Below, piece by piece: positions 43,982 through 52,518 of a stretch of DNA of 64,000 nt (position 1 is the stretch's first letter; every line of letters starts with the position of its first letter). The stretch spans positions 1 through 64,000 of the forward strand of contig CAYVOQ010000004.1 in NCBI GenBank assembly GCA_964453595.1, given 5' to 3'. A model generated the notes under the pieces. The model ran no database searches, was not told the DNA's origin, and saw only the letters and a list, made by a program, of their open reading frames with translations. The stretch is from BACL14 sp964453595. Its GTDB lineage: Bacteria; Pseudomonadota; Gammaproteobacteria; Burkholderiales; Methylophilaceae. The translations under genes and the position numbers were made by a program.

Positions 43982-44501
43982 AAATTCCATACTCTAAAGT
44001 TTTTGTTGTTTTTAATTTAAGAGTTTTTAAATTTTCAAAAGAACGATTTTTTTTTGACTCGATATAAATTATACCTTTATCAGATAAAAGACTTTCAGTT
44101 ACCTCTGGTATCAAATCATACAAATTAGAATCATAAGGGGGATCAAAAAAAACAAGATCAAACTGGTACTGAGTTTTGGCGATAAAATCTCTTGCATCTC
44201 CCAAAAAAGTCTCAGCATTTGAAAGATCAAAGTTTTTAAAATTTTTTTCAATATTAATTATCGATTGCTTTTCTTTGTCAACAAAAACACAGCTCTTAGC
44301 ATTTCTAGATAAAGACTCAAAACCAAGTGAGCCAGAGCCAGCGAATAAGTCCAAACAAGATCTATTTGTTAAATCCTGACCTAGCCAATTAAACAAAGTT
44401 TCTCTTACTCTTCCTAGAGTGGGTCTTAAATTTAAAGAATCAGCAAAGAAAATATTACTTTTCTTGAATCGACCTGCTTGAATTTTTATTTTAGATAAAA
44501 T
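43968..44501 (-). CDS. rsmD: 16S rRNA (guanine-966-N2)-methyltransferase, probable ATT start
   Basis: RsmD methylates G966 of 16S rRNA. The SAM motif is CLDLFAGSGSLGFESLSR and the catalytic motif DLVFFDPPYDS. The conserved N terminus (KIQAGRFKK and LRPTLGRVRETLFNWL) is encoded in frame back to about 44489. The frame has no ATG, GTG or TTG between the stop at 44513-44511 and a TTG at 44396, and that TTG would cut into the conserved RVRETLF motif. An ATT at 44501, four bases past the upstream gene's stop and about 10 bases after AGGA, would give a 177-residue protein of normal length. The gene identity is firm; the start is inferred. Confidence 0.85.
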   Translation of the reverse strand: MLSKIKIQAGRFKKSNIFFADSLNLRPTLGRVRETLFNWLGQDLTNRSCLDLFAGSGSLGFESLSRNAKSCVFVDKEKQSIINIEKNFKNFDLSNAETFLGDARDFIAKTQYQFDLVFFDPPYDSNLYDLIPEVTESLLSDKGIIYIESKKNRSFENLKTLKLKTTKTLEYGIYEKK

Positions 44502-44502
44502 G

Positions 44503-45801
44503 CTATTTTTTTCCTACAATAACCGTGGAAAATTTTGACATATCTACACGTCTTTGGAAAGCATTCTTAATATCTTCAAGAGAAACTTGACTAATATTAT
44601 GAGAAAAATTTTCTATGTAATCCAACGGATAGTTATATACGGCCATCATTGAAACATACTCTATAATTTTTTTATTACTATCAAGTCTTAGTGGAAATCC
44701 ACCGATCATATTAGTTTTTGCATCATCCAACTCCTGTTGTGTTGGCCCCTTTTCTACAAAATCATTAAGGATTTTTTTTACTAAAGTATAGGCTTCATCT
44801 ATTTGTGATTTTTTGGTTTGTAAACTTACTTGAAATGGCCCAGCTTCTCGGTGAGGCATGAAATAAGAATATACACTATAGACTAAACCACGCTTCTCTC
44901 TAATTTCATTTGTTAATCGAGATACGAAGCCGCCGCCACCAAGAATGTAATTTCCCAAATAAAGTGGGAAAAAATCAGGATCATTTCTTTTCATAATTGG
45001 TGCGCCAAAAAATAGGTGTGCCTGGGCTGCTGGATGATCAATATGTCTCTCAGACCCTTCAGAAGGATTAACAATTCTAATTTGTCGATTTTTAGTTTTT
45101 TTAAAGTGTCCTGCTAACTTTTCAGCTAATGATTTAGCTTTTTCTTCTGACAAATCTCCCACAATTACAATTGAACCATTATTTGACGAAAAATAATTAT
45201 GGTAAAAATTTTTCACATCATCTGAGGTAATATTTTTGACAGAATCTTCATCTCCAATCTCAAAATTTTGATATGGATGATCTGGGTAAAGAATTTTCCT
45301 GAAAGCTCTTTCACCAATCTGTTCAGGCTCAGTTTCTTGCTGTTTAATTAGCGCTATAAGATTCGCTTTCTCTCTTTCAAATACATTTGGATTAAAATTT
45401 GGCTTTGAAATAACATCTTCGAATGCTTCGATCGCCTGGCTAAATAGTTTTTTATCAGACAAAGATCTTAAAGATATTCTTGCGTAATCTAAATCTGTTT
45501 CATTAGACAAGATAGCCCCTATATCTGTAAATCTATCCGCGCTTTCATCCTCGCTTAAACCACCTGAACCTAGGGTCAGCAAATGATTTGTAAGATTTGC
45601 CAATCCTCTTTTTTGTTCAGGATCATATGCTGACCCAGCATCAAAATTAATATTAATATCAATGATTGGTAATTCGTGTGACTCAACAAAAAAAGTATTA
45701 AAGCCATTACTTGTTTTCCAATTTTTTATAGCGATCTCAGCTGCAGCTATTTGGGAATAAAAAAAATAAAAAATTAATAATAGAGTTTGTTTAGTATTCA
45801 T
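44503..45801 (-). CDS. M16 peptidase-like protein, non-catalytic partner
   Basis: A 432-residue M16 family protein with a signal peptide (about 1-21). At the place of the zinc motif HxxEH it has NLTNH (69-73), so the ligands and catalytic Glu are missing and it is probably inactive by itself. The C-terminal half keeps the second M16 fold, with GGGGFVSRLTNEIREKRGLVYSVYS as the R/Y pair region. It follows an active M16 gene by 16 bases, the usual paired arrangement of catalytic and non-catalytic subunits. It is likely periplasmic; the substrate is unknown. Confidence 0.85.
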   Translation of the reverse strand: MNTKQTLLLIFYFFYSQIAAAEIAIKNWKTSNGFNTFFVESHELPIIDININFDAGSAYDPEQKRGLANLTNHLLTLGSGGLSEDESADRFTDIGAILSNETDLDYARISLRSLSDKKLFSQAIEAFEDVISKPNFNPNVFEREKANLIALIKQQETEPEQIGERAFRKILYPDHPYQNFEIGDEDSVKNITSDDVKNFYHNYFSSNNGSIVIVGDLSEEKAKSLAEKLAGHFKKTKNRQIRIVNPSEGSERHIDHPAAQAHLFFGAPIMKRNDPDFFPLYLGNYILGGGGFVSRLTNEIREKRGLVYSVYSYFMPHREAGPFQVSLQTKKSQIDEAYTLVKKILNDFVEKGPTQQELDDAKTNMIGGFPLRLDSNKKIIEYVSMMAVYNYPLDYIENFSHNISQVSLEDIKNAFQRRVDMSKFSTVIVGKK

Positions 45802-45817
45802 ACTTAAGATTTTTATA

Positions 45818-47131
45818 TTAAACTTTCTTTGGATTTAGGATTGCGATATTTAAATTATTATCTTTAAAGTATTTCTTAATTACAGCTTGAATATCTTTAG
45901 AAGTAATATTTTTAATTTGATTTATATAATCATCTTTAATTTTATAAGAGTAGCCCATGCTTTCGAGCTGTCCAATTATCATACCTTGATAAAACATGGA
46001 ATCTTTTTCATAGACATTAGCTGCTATTGCCCCAGCCTTTACCCTTTCTAATTCTTTACTTGAAACACCATGTTCTAAAATATTTTGAATTTCAGCTTGG
46101 ATAATTTTTTGAACCTCATCATTTTTCTGATCAGCTTTAAAAGCCACTAAAAACTCAAAAGTTCCCTTATCACCTCGACTTAAGAGGGGGTATGAAGCTA
46201 GAGCAGAAACCGCCTTACCTGACTTAACAAGGCTTTTGTAAATTCTTGCTGATGGCCCACCAGATAAAACATTAGCTAAAACATCAAGAGCAAATGCGTC
46301 TTTATCTTGAGTTGGTTTCAATTTATTAAGCGTAGGCACAACATAACCCATCTGAAGTCTAACCAACTCACTTGGCGCACTCACCTCTATCATTCTTTTA
46401 CCCAACTGTTTAGGCTCAGCCTGAGGCTTTCTTTCCTTGACTATTTTTTTTGGAATATTTGCAAAGTATTTTTCTACTAAACTGTAAGCATGCTTAGGAT
46501 CAATATCGCCAGAAATCACAACAGTTGCATTATTTGGTGCATACCAATCTTGATACCACTCCCGAGCGTCTTGATAATTCATTGATTCCAAATCACTCAT
46601 CCAACCAACAATTGGTCTGCCATAGGGGTGGGCATTAAAAACCAAGGCATTAAAATTTTCATTTAGCATACCTTCTGGTTTATCATCAGTTCTCCAGCGC
46701 CTTTCTTCCATAACAACCTTAATTTCTTTATTAAATTCTTCTTCTGATAAATTTAAATTTTGCATTCTATCGGCTTCAAGCTTTAGTGCCAGTTCTAAAT
46801 TTGACTTTTCTAAAGTCTGAAAATAACAAGTGTAATCTGTTCCAGTAAATGCATTTTCTCTTCCACCAACCCTTGCAATAATTTCAGAAAACTCTCCAGG
46901 TTTCGTAGTTTGCGTTCCCTTAAACATCATATGCTCAAGGACATGAGCAACGCCAGTTTTACCATTAACCTCATCTATACTGCCGGCCTTGTACCATACT
47001 TGAGAAACGACGACCTGAGAACGATGATCTTCATTCACTATTAACCTCAACCCATTTTCAAAGGCATATTCTGAAACCTGAGCAGATAGGACGTTTAGAT
47101 AAAAAAATAAAAGGAGGAAAAATTTTTTCAT
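45818..47131 (-). CDS. M16 family zinc peptidase, catalytic subunit
   Basis: A 437-residue M16 peptidase with a signal peptide (about 1-17). The inverted zinc motif HVLEH (63-67) in GVAHVLEHMMFKGT is intact, with a downstream Glu in the EEEFNKEIKVVMEE region as the likely third ligand. It should act in the periplasm on short or unfolded peptides, together with the non-catalytic partner next door. It is divergent from ftsY, 89 bases away, as in many betaproteobacteria. Confidence 0.9.
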   Translation of the reverse strand: MKKFFLLLFFYLNVLSAQVSEYAFENGLRLIVNEDHRSQVVVSQVWYKAGSIDEVNGKTGVAHVLEHMMFKGTQTTKPGEFSEIIARVGGRENAFTGTDYTCYFQTLEKSNLELALKLEADRMQNLNLSEEEFNKEIKVVMEERRWRTDDKPEGMLNENFNALVFNAHPYGRPIVGWMSDLESMNYQDAREWYQDWYAPNNATVVISGDIDPKHAYSLVEKYFANIPKKIVKERKPQAEPKQLGKRMIEVSAPSELVRLQMGYVVPTLNKLKPTQDKDAFALDVLANVLSGGPSARIYKSLVKSGKAVSALASYPLLSRGDKGTFEFLVAFKADQKNDEVQKIIQAEIQNILEHGVSSKELERVKAGAIAANVYEKDSMFYQGMIIGQLESMGYSYKIKDDYINQIKNITSKDIQAVIKKYFKDNNLNIAILNPKKV

Positions 47132-47220
47132 AAAGATAAATGATTCAAATATATTTCATTGTTATAATTACTGTATTATCGACTACAAACAATTCAATAA
47201 GTTCTAAAGTTTAATGATTA

Positions 47221-48381
47221 ATGTTTAACTTCTTAAAAAAATTAATTGGCAAAGGTGACACTGAAGACAATTCAAAAAAGAAAAGTCCAGTAAAACCAAA
47301 ATCCAATGAAATCAAAAAGAAAGACGTCAAAAGTCTGGGAAAAAAACCAGCAATAAAAAAATCAACTTCGAAATTAAAAGATAAAACAATCGCTCCTAAG
47401 CATAAAAAAGAAAAACAGTCTGTTGCCTCTAAACCATCTACAAAAAAAGAAGAGAAGAAGAAAACGAGCTTTTTTTCTTTTACAGAAAAAATTAAGCAGG
47501 GTTTAAAGAAAACGCGCGAAAAACTTGATGTAGACCTTACGTCTTTATTTTCCAGCAAAACTATTGATGAAAGTTTCTTTGAAGAGCTTGAAATGATTTT
47601 ACTCTCAGCTGATGTTGGCTATAGTGCAACACAACAAATTATTAGTAATTTGCGAACTGAAACTAAAAAACAAAAATTATCAGAAGCTACAGAACTTAAA
47701 AATTTATTAAAAAAACAACTCACAGAAATTTTAAGGCGTATTGAAAGTCCTTTGATCGAAATTAAACACAAGCCCTTTATTATTCTTGTGGTTGGCGTTA
47801 ATGGCTCAGGAAAAACAACTTCTATAGGGAAACTGACCAAGCTCCTCTTAGATGAAGGCAAAACTGTCTTAATAGCAGCAGGTGATACATTTAGAGCCGC
47901 TGCAACAGAGCAGCTTAATGTTTGGGGAGATCGAAATAAGGTTACAGTCATTTCACAACATACTGGCGATCCAAGCGCAGTAATTTTCGATGCAATACAA
48001 TCAGCAAAAGCTAAAAACATAGATATCGTTATTGCAGACACCGCTGGTCGTCTTCCTACGCAGCAACATCTTATCGACGAGCTCTCTAAAATTAGGCGTG
48101 TTATTCAAAAACATGATGAAAATGCACCGCATGAAACCTTATTGGTATTAGATGCAAATACAGGGCAAAATGCATTAAAGCAAATTGAAACTTTTAACAA
48201 AGCGGTGCCTTTAAGTGGGTTAATAATGACAAAACTTGATGGAACCGCAAAAGGTGGAATTGTGGCTGCAATTGCACAAGACAACCCGCTTCCGCTCAGA
48301 TTTATTGGCGTTGGAGAGCAAATTGATGATTTAAAAATATTTACTGCTGAAGATTATATTGAAGGGCTTTTAGATGATTAG
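47221..48381 (+). CDS. ftsY: Signal recognition particle receptor FtsY
   Basis: A 386-residue SRP receptor GTPase that docks ribosome-SRP complexes at the membrane. Residues 1-85 form a very Lys-rich segment, unlike the acidic A domain of E. coli FtsY. The N domain (about 90-175) and G domain follow, with VVGVNGSGKTTSIGKL (G1), AAGDTFRAAATEQL, DTAGRLPTQ (G3) and TKLDGTAKGG (G4). It overlaps ftsE by 8 bases. The ftsY-ftsE-ftsX-rpoH order is conserved in proteobacteria. Confidence 0.96.
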   Translation: MFNFLKKLIGKGDTEDNSKKKSPVKPKSNEIKKKDVKSLGKKPAIKKSTSKLKDKTIAPKHKKEKQSVASKPSTKKEEKKKTSFFSFTEKIKQGLKKTREKLDVDLTSLFSSKTIDESFFEELEMILLSADVGYSATQQIISNLRTETKKQKLSEATELKNLLKKQLTEILRRIESPLIEIKHKPFIILVVGVNGSGKTTSIGKLTKLLLDEGKTVLIAAGDTFRAAATEQLNVWGDRNKVTVISQHTGDPSAVIFDAIQSAKAKNIDIVIADTAGRLPTQQHLIDELSKIRRVIQKHDENAPHETLLVLDANTGQNALKQIETFNKAVPLSGLIMTKLDGTAKGGIVAAIAQDNPLPLRFIGVGEQIDDLKIFTAEDYIEGLLDD

Positions 48382-49054
48382 ATTCGATCAGGTATTTAAA
48401 CGTTACCCTGGCTACCAAGAAGCATTGCAAAATGTAAGTTTTGAAATTTTTGCTGGTGAATTAATTTTTATTACTGGTGCATCTGGCGCAGGCAAGTCAA
48501 CTTTATTAAAAATTTTATCTTCAATAGAAAAGCCAACATCTGGGACCGTAATATTTGAAAATATCAATCTCAATCAAGCAAAGGGTAATACATTAAATAA
48601 TATACGTAGAAAATTTGGAATGGTCTTTCAGGATCATAAATTGCTTTACGATCGAAACTGTTTTGAGAATGTGGCGCTCCCTCTAGCCATTAATAATATT
48701 TTTGGTAAAGAAGCTGAAAAAAGAGTTAGAGCCGCCTTGGATAAAGTTGGTCTTCTTAATAAAGAGCGCATGATGCCAATTACCTTATCTGGCGGAGAGC
48801 AACAACGACTTGCAATTGCAAGAGCAATTGTTTGTCGACCAACCATTATTACAGCAGACGAGCCAACTGGAAACCTTGATAAGGAATATGCAAATGACAT
48901 CATGAATATCTTTTTTAGCTTTCAACAAGTTGGGGTTACCGTTATCATCTCAACTCATGAGCTGCCAAATATCCCTATGAAATTTAAACATCTTCATCTT
49001 GATAATGGAAAATTAATTTTTAAGAATCAATCATATGAACAATTACCTGCTTAA
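48374..49054 (+). CDS. ftsE: Cell division ATP-binding protein FtsE
   Basis: A 226-residue ABC ATPase that, with FtsX, controls septal peptidoglycan hydrolases. Walker A is GASGAGKST in FITGASGAGKSTLLKIL. The signature is LSGGEQQRLAIARA and Walker B is IITADEPTGNLD. The start MIRFDQVFKRYPGYQEAL is typical of FtsE. It overlaps ftsY by 8 bases and ftsX by 20 bases, showing tight coupling of the pair. Confidence 0.96.
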   Translation: MIRFDQVFKRYPGYQEALQNVSFEIFAGELIFITGASGAGKSTLLKILSSIEKPTSGTVIFENINLNQAKGNTLNNIRRKFGMVFQDHKLLYDRNCFENVALPLAINNIFGKEAEKRVRAALDKVGLLNKERMMPITLSGGEQQRLAIARAIVCRPTIITADEPTGNLDKEYANDIMNIFFSFQQVGVTVIISTHELPNIPMKFKHLHLDNGKLIFKNQSYEQLPA

Positions 49055-49931
49055 TTTAATTGAAGCGATGAAAGTCGCGATAAATAGACTGCGTTTTAAC
49101 CTAAGTTCATCTTTCATGATGTTTATTGTCATTGGCATCACGATGTGCCTTCCATCAAGCGGTCTATTATTAATAGAAAATCTAAAACAGCTATCTAGCA
49201 AAATAGAATATCAAGCTGAAATTAGCGTTTTTATGAAACAAGGCGTGGATTCAAAAAAAATTGAAGATTTTCTAAATGAGCAACCTAATATAAAAAATAT
49301 TCAATATATTGAAAAGGAAATTTCATGGAAAAATTTACAAAAGAAACTAAATATCGAAGAAGTAAATATTGTTAAAGAAAATCCCCTTCCTGATAGCTTT
49401 TATCTAACTCTAAATACCTTAGAACAAAAAGATATTGATTTTTTAGTTGAAGAATTAAAACAATTTAAGGAAATAGAAGACATTAATATAGACTCGGCCT
49501 GGGTAAAGAAATTATCCTCTATTCTTAAATTATCAAAATTAGTTATTTTTACGCTTGCAACACTGCTTTTAATTGTTCTCATTGTAATCATCGGCAATAC
49601 CATTAGACTCCAAACTCTGGCTTATAAAGACGAAATAGAAGTCAGTAAATTAATTGGGGCATCCAATTTTTTTATTCGACGTCCATTTTTATTTACCGGA
49701 ATACTGTATGGTCTCGGTGGCGGGATTTTTGCATCTTTGCTAATAAAATCAATTGTTTATACTTTTAATCACTCTACTTCAGATATCCAAGAAATAATTG
49801 GATTTTCTATTCAGCTTGTTGATCTCAATTTGAATACGCACTTGATGATTGTCTGTATTGCAATTTTGATTGGATGGCTTGCATCCTTCTTATCAGCAAC
49901 GCGATCAATATACAAAATTGATCATGCCTAA
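49035..49931 (+). CDS. ftsX: Cell division protein FtsX
   Basis: A 298-residue membrane protein with four predicted helices. The first is at about residues 22-44, followed by a periplasmic loop of about 120 residues, then three helices from about 170 to the end. NTIRLQTLAYKDEIEVSKLIGASNFFIRRPFLFTG is the conserved cytoplasmic coupling segment. It works with FtsE to activate amidase activators at the septum. It ends about 100 bases before rpoH, leaving room for the rpoH promoter and CIRCE. Confidence 0.94.
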   Translation: MNNYLLNLIEAMKVAINRLRFNLSSSFMMFIVIGITMCLPSSGLLLIENLKQLSSKIEYQAEISVFMKQGVDSKKIEDFLNEQPNIKNIQYIEKEISWKNLQKKLNIEEVNIVKENPLPDSFYLTLNTLEQKDIDFLVEELKQFKEIEDINIDSAWVKKLSSILKLSKLVIFTLATLLLIVLIVIIGNTIRLQTLAYKDEIEVSKLIGASNFFIRRPFLFTGILYGLGGGIFASLLIKSIVYTFNHSTSDIQEIIGFSIQLVDLNLNTHLMIVCIAILIGWLASFLSATRSIYKIDHA

Positions 49932-49945
49932 TTAATCTTATCTTA

Positions 49946-49974
49946 TTGAAAAATAATGAACTTTTGTTTAAAAT
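49946..49974 (+). promoter_or_regulatory. Sigma-70 type promoter of rpoH
   Basis: TTGAAA (49946-49951), a 17-base spacer and TAAAAT (49969-49974) give a near-consensus housekeeping promoter in the ftsX-rpoH gap. The expected transcription start is near 49981, inside the CIRCE element, so repressor binding would block initiation. Confidence 0.7.
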
Positions 49975-50000
49975 TAGCACTCTTAACAATAGAGTGCTAA
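49974..50000 (+). promoter_or_regulatory. CIRCE operator (HrcA binding site) at rpoH
   Basis: TTAGCACTC (49974-49982), nine bases and GAGTGCTAA (49992-50000) form a perfect inverted repeat equal to the CIRCE consensus. It begins at the last base of the -10 element and covers the predicted start of transcription. hrcA is present at 24880-25875. HrcA repression of rpoH is inferred from this. Confidence 0.93.
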
Positions 50001-50028
50001 AATATTTTTAAGGAGATAATTTATCAAT

Positions 50029-50874
50029 ATGAATGCTTTAACAATTCCATTTTCAGCAAATATAGAAAGTTTTGATCTTTATCAACGCCAAGTTCAAGCA
50101 ATTCCTATATTAACGGAAGAAGAAGAGTTAGAACTTGCATACAAACTTAAGCGAGATAACGACCTAGAAGCGGCTCGCAAATTAATTGTCTCGCATCTAA
50201 GATTAGTCATTAAAATCGCTCGCTCTTTTTCTGGTTATGGCTTAAATCAAGCAGATCTAGTGCAAGAAGGAAATATTGGGTTAATGAAAGCTGTTAAGCG
50301 TTTTGATCCTGATAAAGGTGTTCGTCTGGTATCTTTTGCAGTTTTATGGATCAAAGCCGAAATCCAAGAGTTTGTAATCAAAAATTGGCGTTTAGTTAAA
50401 ACAGCTACGACAAAAGCTCAAAGAAAGTTATTTTTTAATCTCAGAAGCATGAGAAAAACTTTGAATCCATTAAAGCAGGCTGAGATAAAAGAAATATCAA
50501 ATAAGCTTAATGTTAAAGAGGCAGATGTAATGGAGATGGAATACAGGCTAAACGGTCATGACCTTCCAATTGATTATAGCGATTCAGATGAAGAAGATTC
50601 ATTTAGACCTATATCTTATCTAGAAGATGAAGGTGCTGATCCTTTTAAAATCATTTCGAGCGAGGAGTCTGAAAGCAATCAGCTTACCCACTTAACAAGT
50701 TCAATAAAAGAGCTTGACGAAAGAAGCCAGTACATTTTAAAAGCACGCTGGCTCGATCCTGAAAATATGAAAACACTTCATGAACTTGCTGCAGAACTCA
50801 ATGTATCTGCTGAGAGGGTTAGACAGATAGAGCAAACTGCTCTACAAAAATTAAAACAACTCATGAAAAAGTAA
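50029..50874 (+). CDS. rpoH: RNA polymerase heat-shock sigma factor RpoH (sigma-32)
   Basis: A 281-residue sigma-32. Region 2 includes LVIKIARSFSGYGLNQADLVQEGNIGLMKAVKRFDPDKGVR. The RpoH box QRKLFFNLRSM identifies it against other group 3 factors. Region 4 contains LHELAAELNVSAERVRQIEQTAL. AGGAG lies 13 bases before the ATG, rather far. The upstream CIRCE and promoter suggest control by HrcA. Its predicted target promoters precede grpE and dnaK in this window. Confidence 0.97.
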   Translation: MNALTIPFSANIESFDLYQRQVQAIPILTEEEELELAYKLKRDNDLEAARKLIVSHLRLVIKIARSFSGYGLNQADLVQEGNIGLMKAVKRFDPDKGVRLVSFAVLWIKAEIQEFVIKNWRLVKTATTKAQRKLFFNLRSMRKTLNPLKQAEIKEISNKLNVKEADVMEMEYRLNGHDLPIDYSDSDEEDSFRPISYLEDEGADPFKIISSEESESNQLTHLTSSIKELDERSQYILKARWLDPENMKTLHELAAELNVSAERVRQIEQTALQKLKQLMKK

Positions 50875-50883
50875 GATTTTTCC

Positions 50884-51219
50884 TTGCCAAAACCAATAAA
50901 GATTACATTTTTAAGCAATGAAAAGCTTTTATTCTTAGAATTTGATTCAAACGAAGAAGCAAAACTTTCCGCAGAATTTTTAAGAGTACATTCACCGTCA
51001 GCGGAAGTTCAAGGTCATCACCCGGATCAGGCAATTTTAGTTACAGGGAAAGAAAATGTCTCGATAGACCATATAGAGTCTGTAGGAAATTATGCAATAA
51101 AAATTTTCTTCAACGATGGTCATGATACGGGGATATTTACCTGGGATTATCTTTATTACCTGTCAGAAAATTATGATATTCTCTGGCGTGAATACTTAGC
51201 AAAAATAAAAAAAGATTAA
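50884..51219 (+). CDS. DUF971 (gamma-butyrobetaine hydroxylase-like N-terminal) protein
   Basis: A 111-residue DUF971 protein with a TTG start ten bases after rpoH. The domain contains a beta-rich core with FLRVHSPSAEVQGH and IESVGNYAIKIFFNDGHDTGIFTWDYLYYL, the typical signature. In betaproteobacteria it commonly precedes ubiE. Family members have been linked to Fe-S or quinone-related metabolism, but no firm function can be given here. Confidence 0.85.
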   Translation: MPKPIKITFLSNEKLLFLEFDSNEEAKLSAEFLRVHSPSAEVQGHHPDQAILVTGKENVSIDHIESVGNYAIKIFFNDGHDTGIFTWDYLYYLSENYDILWREYLAKIKKD

Positions 51220-51226
51220 TTTATTA

Positions 51227-51958
51227 ATGAAAAAGAAAACTCACTTTGGATTTAAAGAGGTGGAGTCAAGCGACAAAGAAGGTCTCGTCAAGGGTGTGTT
51301 TGATTCTGTTGCAAAAAATTATGACATCATGAATGACTTAATGTCATTCGGGCTTCATCGTGTATGGAAAAAAATACTACAAAAAAACATTTTTTTAAAA
51401 AATGATTCAGCTGTTCTTGATATTGCAGGTGGTTCTGGGGATATCAGTATTTTGCTTAAAAGTAAAAATCCTAAAATAACTTTAATACACAGTGATATCA
51501 ATTTTAATATGATTAAGGAAGGTCAGAAAAAAATAATTGATAATGGCTTGATTATCTCTTCAGTTTTATTTAATGCGGAACATATACCCTTTCCTAAAAA
51601 TAGTTTTGACATTATTACCATTGGCTTCGGATTAAGAAATATGACTAATAAAGACAAAGTTTTAAAAGAATGTTTAAACGTTCTAAAGCCAGGTGGGAAA
51701 ATTTTTATCTTAGAATTTTCAAAAATTTGGAAACCCTTAGAAAAAGCATATGAATTATTTTCATTTAAAATTATTCCTAAAATTGGAAAGCTAGTTGCAA
51801 ATGATGAGGCTAGTTACCAATATCTCGCTGAATCAATTAAAATGCATCCTAATCAAGACTCATTAAAGAAATTAATGCAAGATTCTGGTTTTATTATGTG
51901 CAGCTATCAAAACTTAACTGGAGGCGTTGTTTCTATCCACCAGGGATACAAAGCATGA
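51227..51958 (+). CDS. ubiE: Ubiquinone/menaquinone C-methyltransferase UbiE
   Basis: A 243-residue SAM-dependent C-methyltransferase in ubiquinone synthesis. It starts THFGFKEVESSDKEGLVKGVFDSVA, close to the family. The SAM motif is VLDIAGGSGDISILL and NSFDIITIGFGLRNMTNKDK is diagnostic. It is followed by ubiJ in an ATGA overlap and then ubiB, so the three late steps of ubiquinone biogenesis are in one operon. Confidence 0.96.
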   Translation: MKKKTHFGFKEVESSDKEGLVKGVFDSVAKNYDIMNDLMSFGLHRVWKKILQKNIFLKNDSAVLDIAGGSGDISILLKSKNPKITLIHSDINFNMIKEGQKKIIDNGLIISSVLFNAEHIPFPKNSFDIITIGFGLRNMTNKDKVLKECLNVLKPGGKIFILEFSKIWKPLEKAYELFSFKIIPKIGKLVANDEASYQYLAESIKMHPNQDSLKKLMQDSGFIMCSYQNLTGGVVSIHQGYKA

Positions 51959-52518
51959 AACAAAAAATCATCAATTTTTTTTTAAAAAAGCTAACTGAAA
52001 ATCAAACAAATTCAGTTCTAAAGCAATTTACGGGACAATCAATACATATAGTTGTCGAAGATGGTTTATTTGATAGTTACTTCAAAATAAATAAGCTTGG
52101 TCACCTAGAGTGTATTGAGTCTCAAGAAGAGGCATCAACAAGACTAAGTATCACAATAAAAGCAATAATTGACTTATTAGTTAAGCCTAGTCAAAAAAAA
52201 TTAAAAATTGAAGGAAATATTGATTTAGCTAAAGCACTAGATCAATATATATCGGAAATTGACTATAACCCAGAAATTGAATTGGCCGAGCTCATAGGTT
52301 ATAAATCTGCAAGACTTCTGTCATTAGCAGGAAAATATTTTTTTCAAGAAACAAAAAAAAGAAAAAGAAATATTGAGGAAAATATAGTTGAGTATTACCA
52401 AGAAGAAAAAATGCTTCTAGCCAAAGAAAGGCAAGTTGCTAACTTTAATCAAGCCGTTGATAAAATTAATCTTGATGTGGAAAAAATTTTTAATAGAGTT
52501 TCTCAGCTTAACAAATGA
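51955..52518 (+). CDS. ubiJ: Ubiquinone biosynthesis accessory protein UbiJ (SCP2 domain)
   Basis: A 187-residue SCP2-fold protein that in E. coli binds ubiquinone intermediates in the Ubi complex. The start is the ATG at 51955, overlapping the ubiE stop (ATGA), in preference to an upstream in-frame start within ubiE. The lipid-binding SCP2 region is about 20-110, with LVKPSQKKLKIEGNIDLAKAL. The C-terminal 60 residues are a charged coiled coil. The position between ubiE and ubiB agrees. Confidence 0.9.
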   Translation: MKQKIINFFLKKLTENQTNSVLKQFTGQSIHIVVEDGLFDSYFKINKLGHLECIESQEEASTRLSITIKAIIDLLVKPSQKKLKIEGNIDLAKALDQYISEIDYNPEIELAELIGYKSARLLSLAGKYFFQETKKRKRNIEENIVEYYQEEKMLLAKERQVANFNQAVDKINLDVEKIFNRVSQLNK

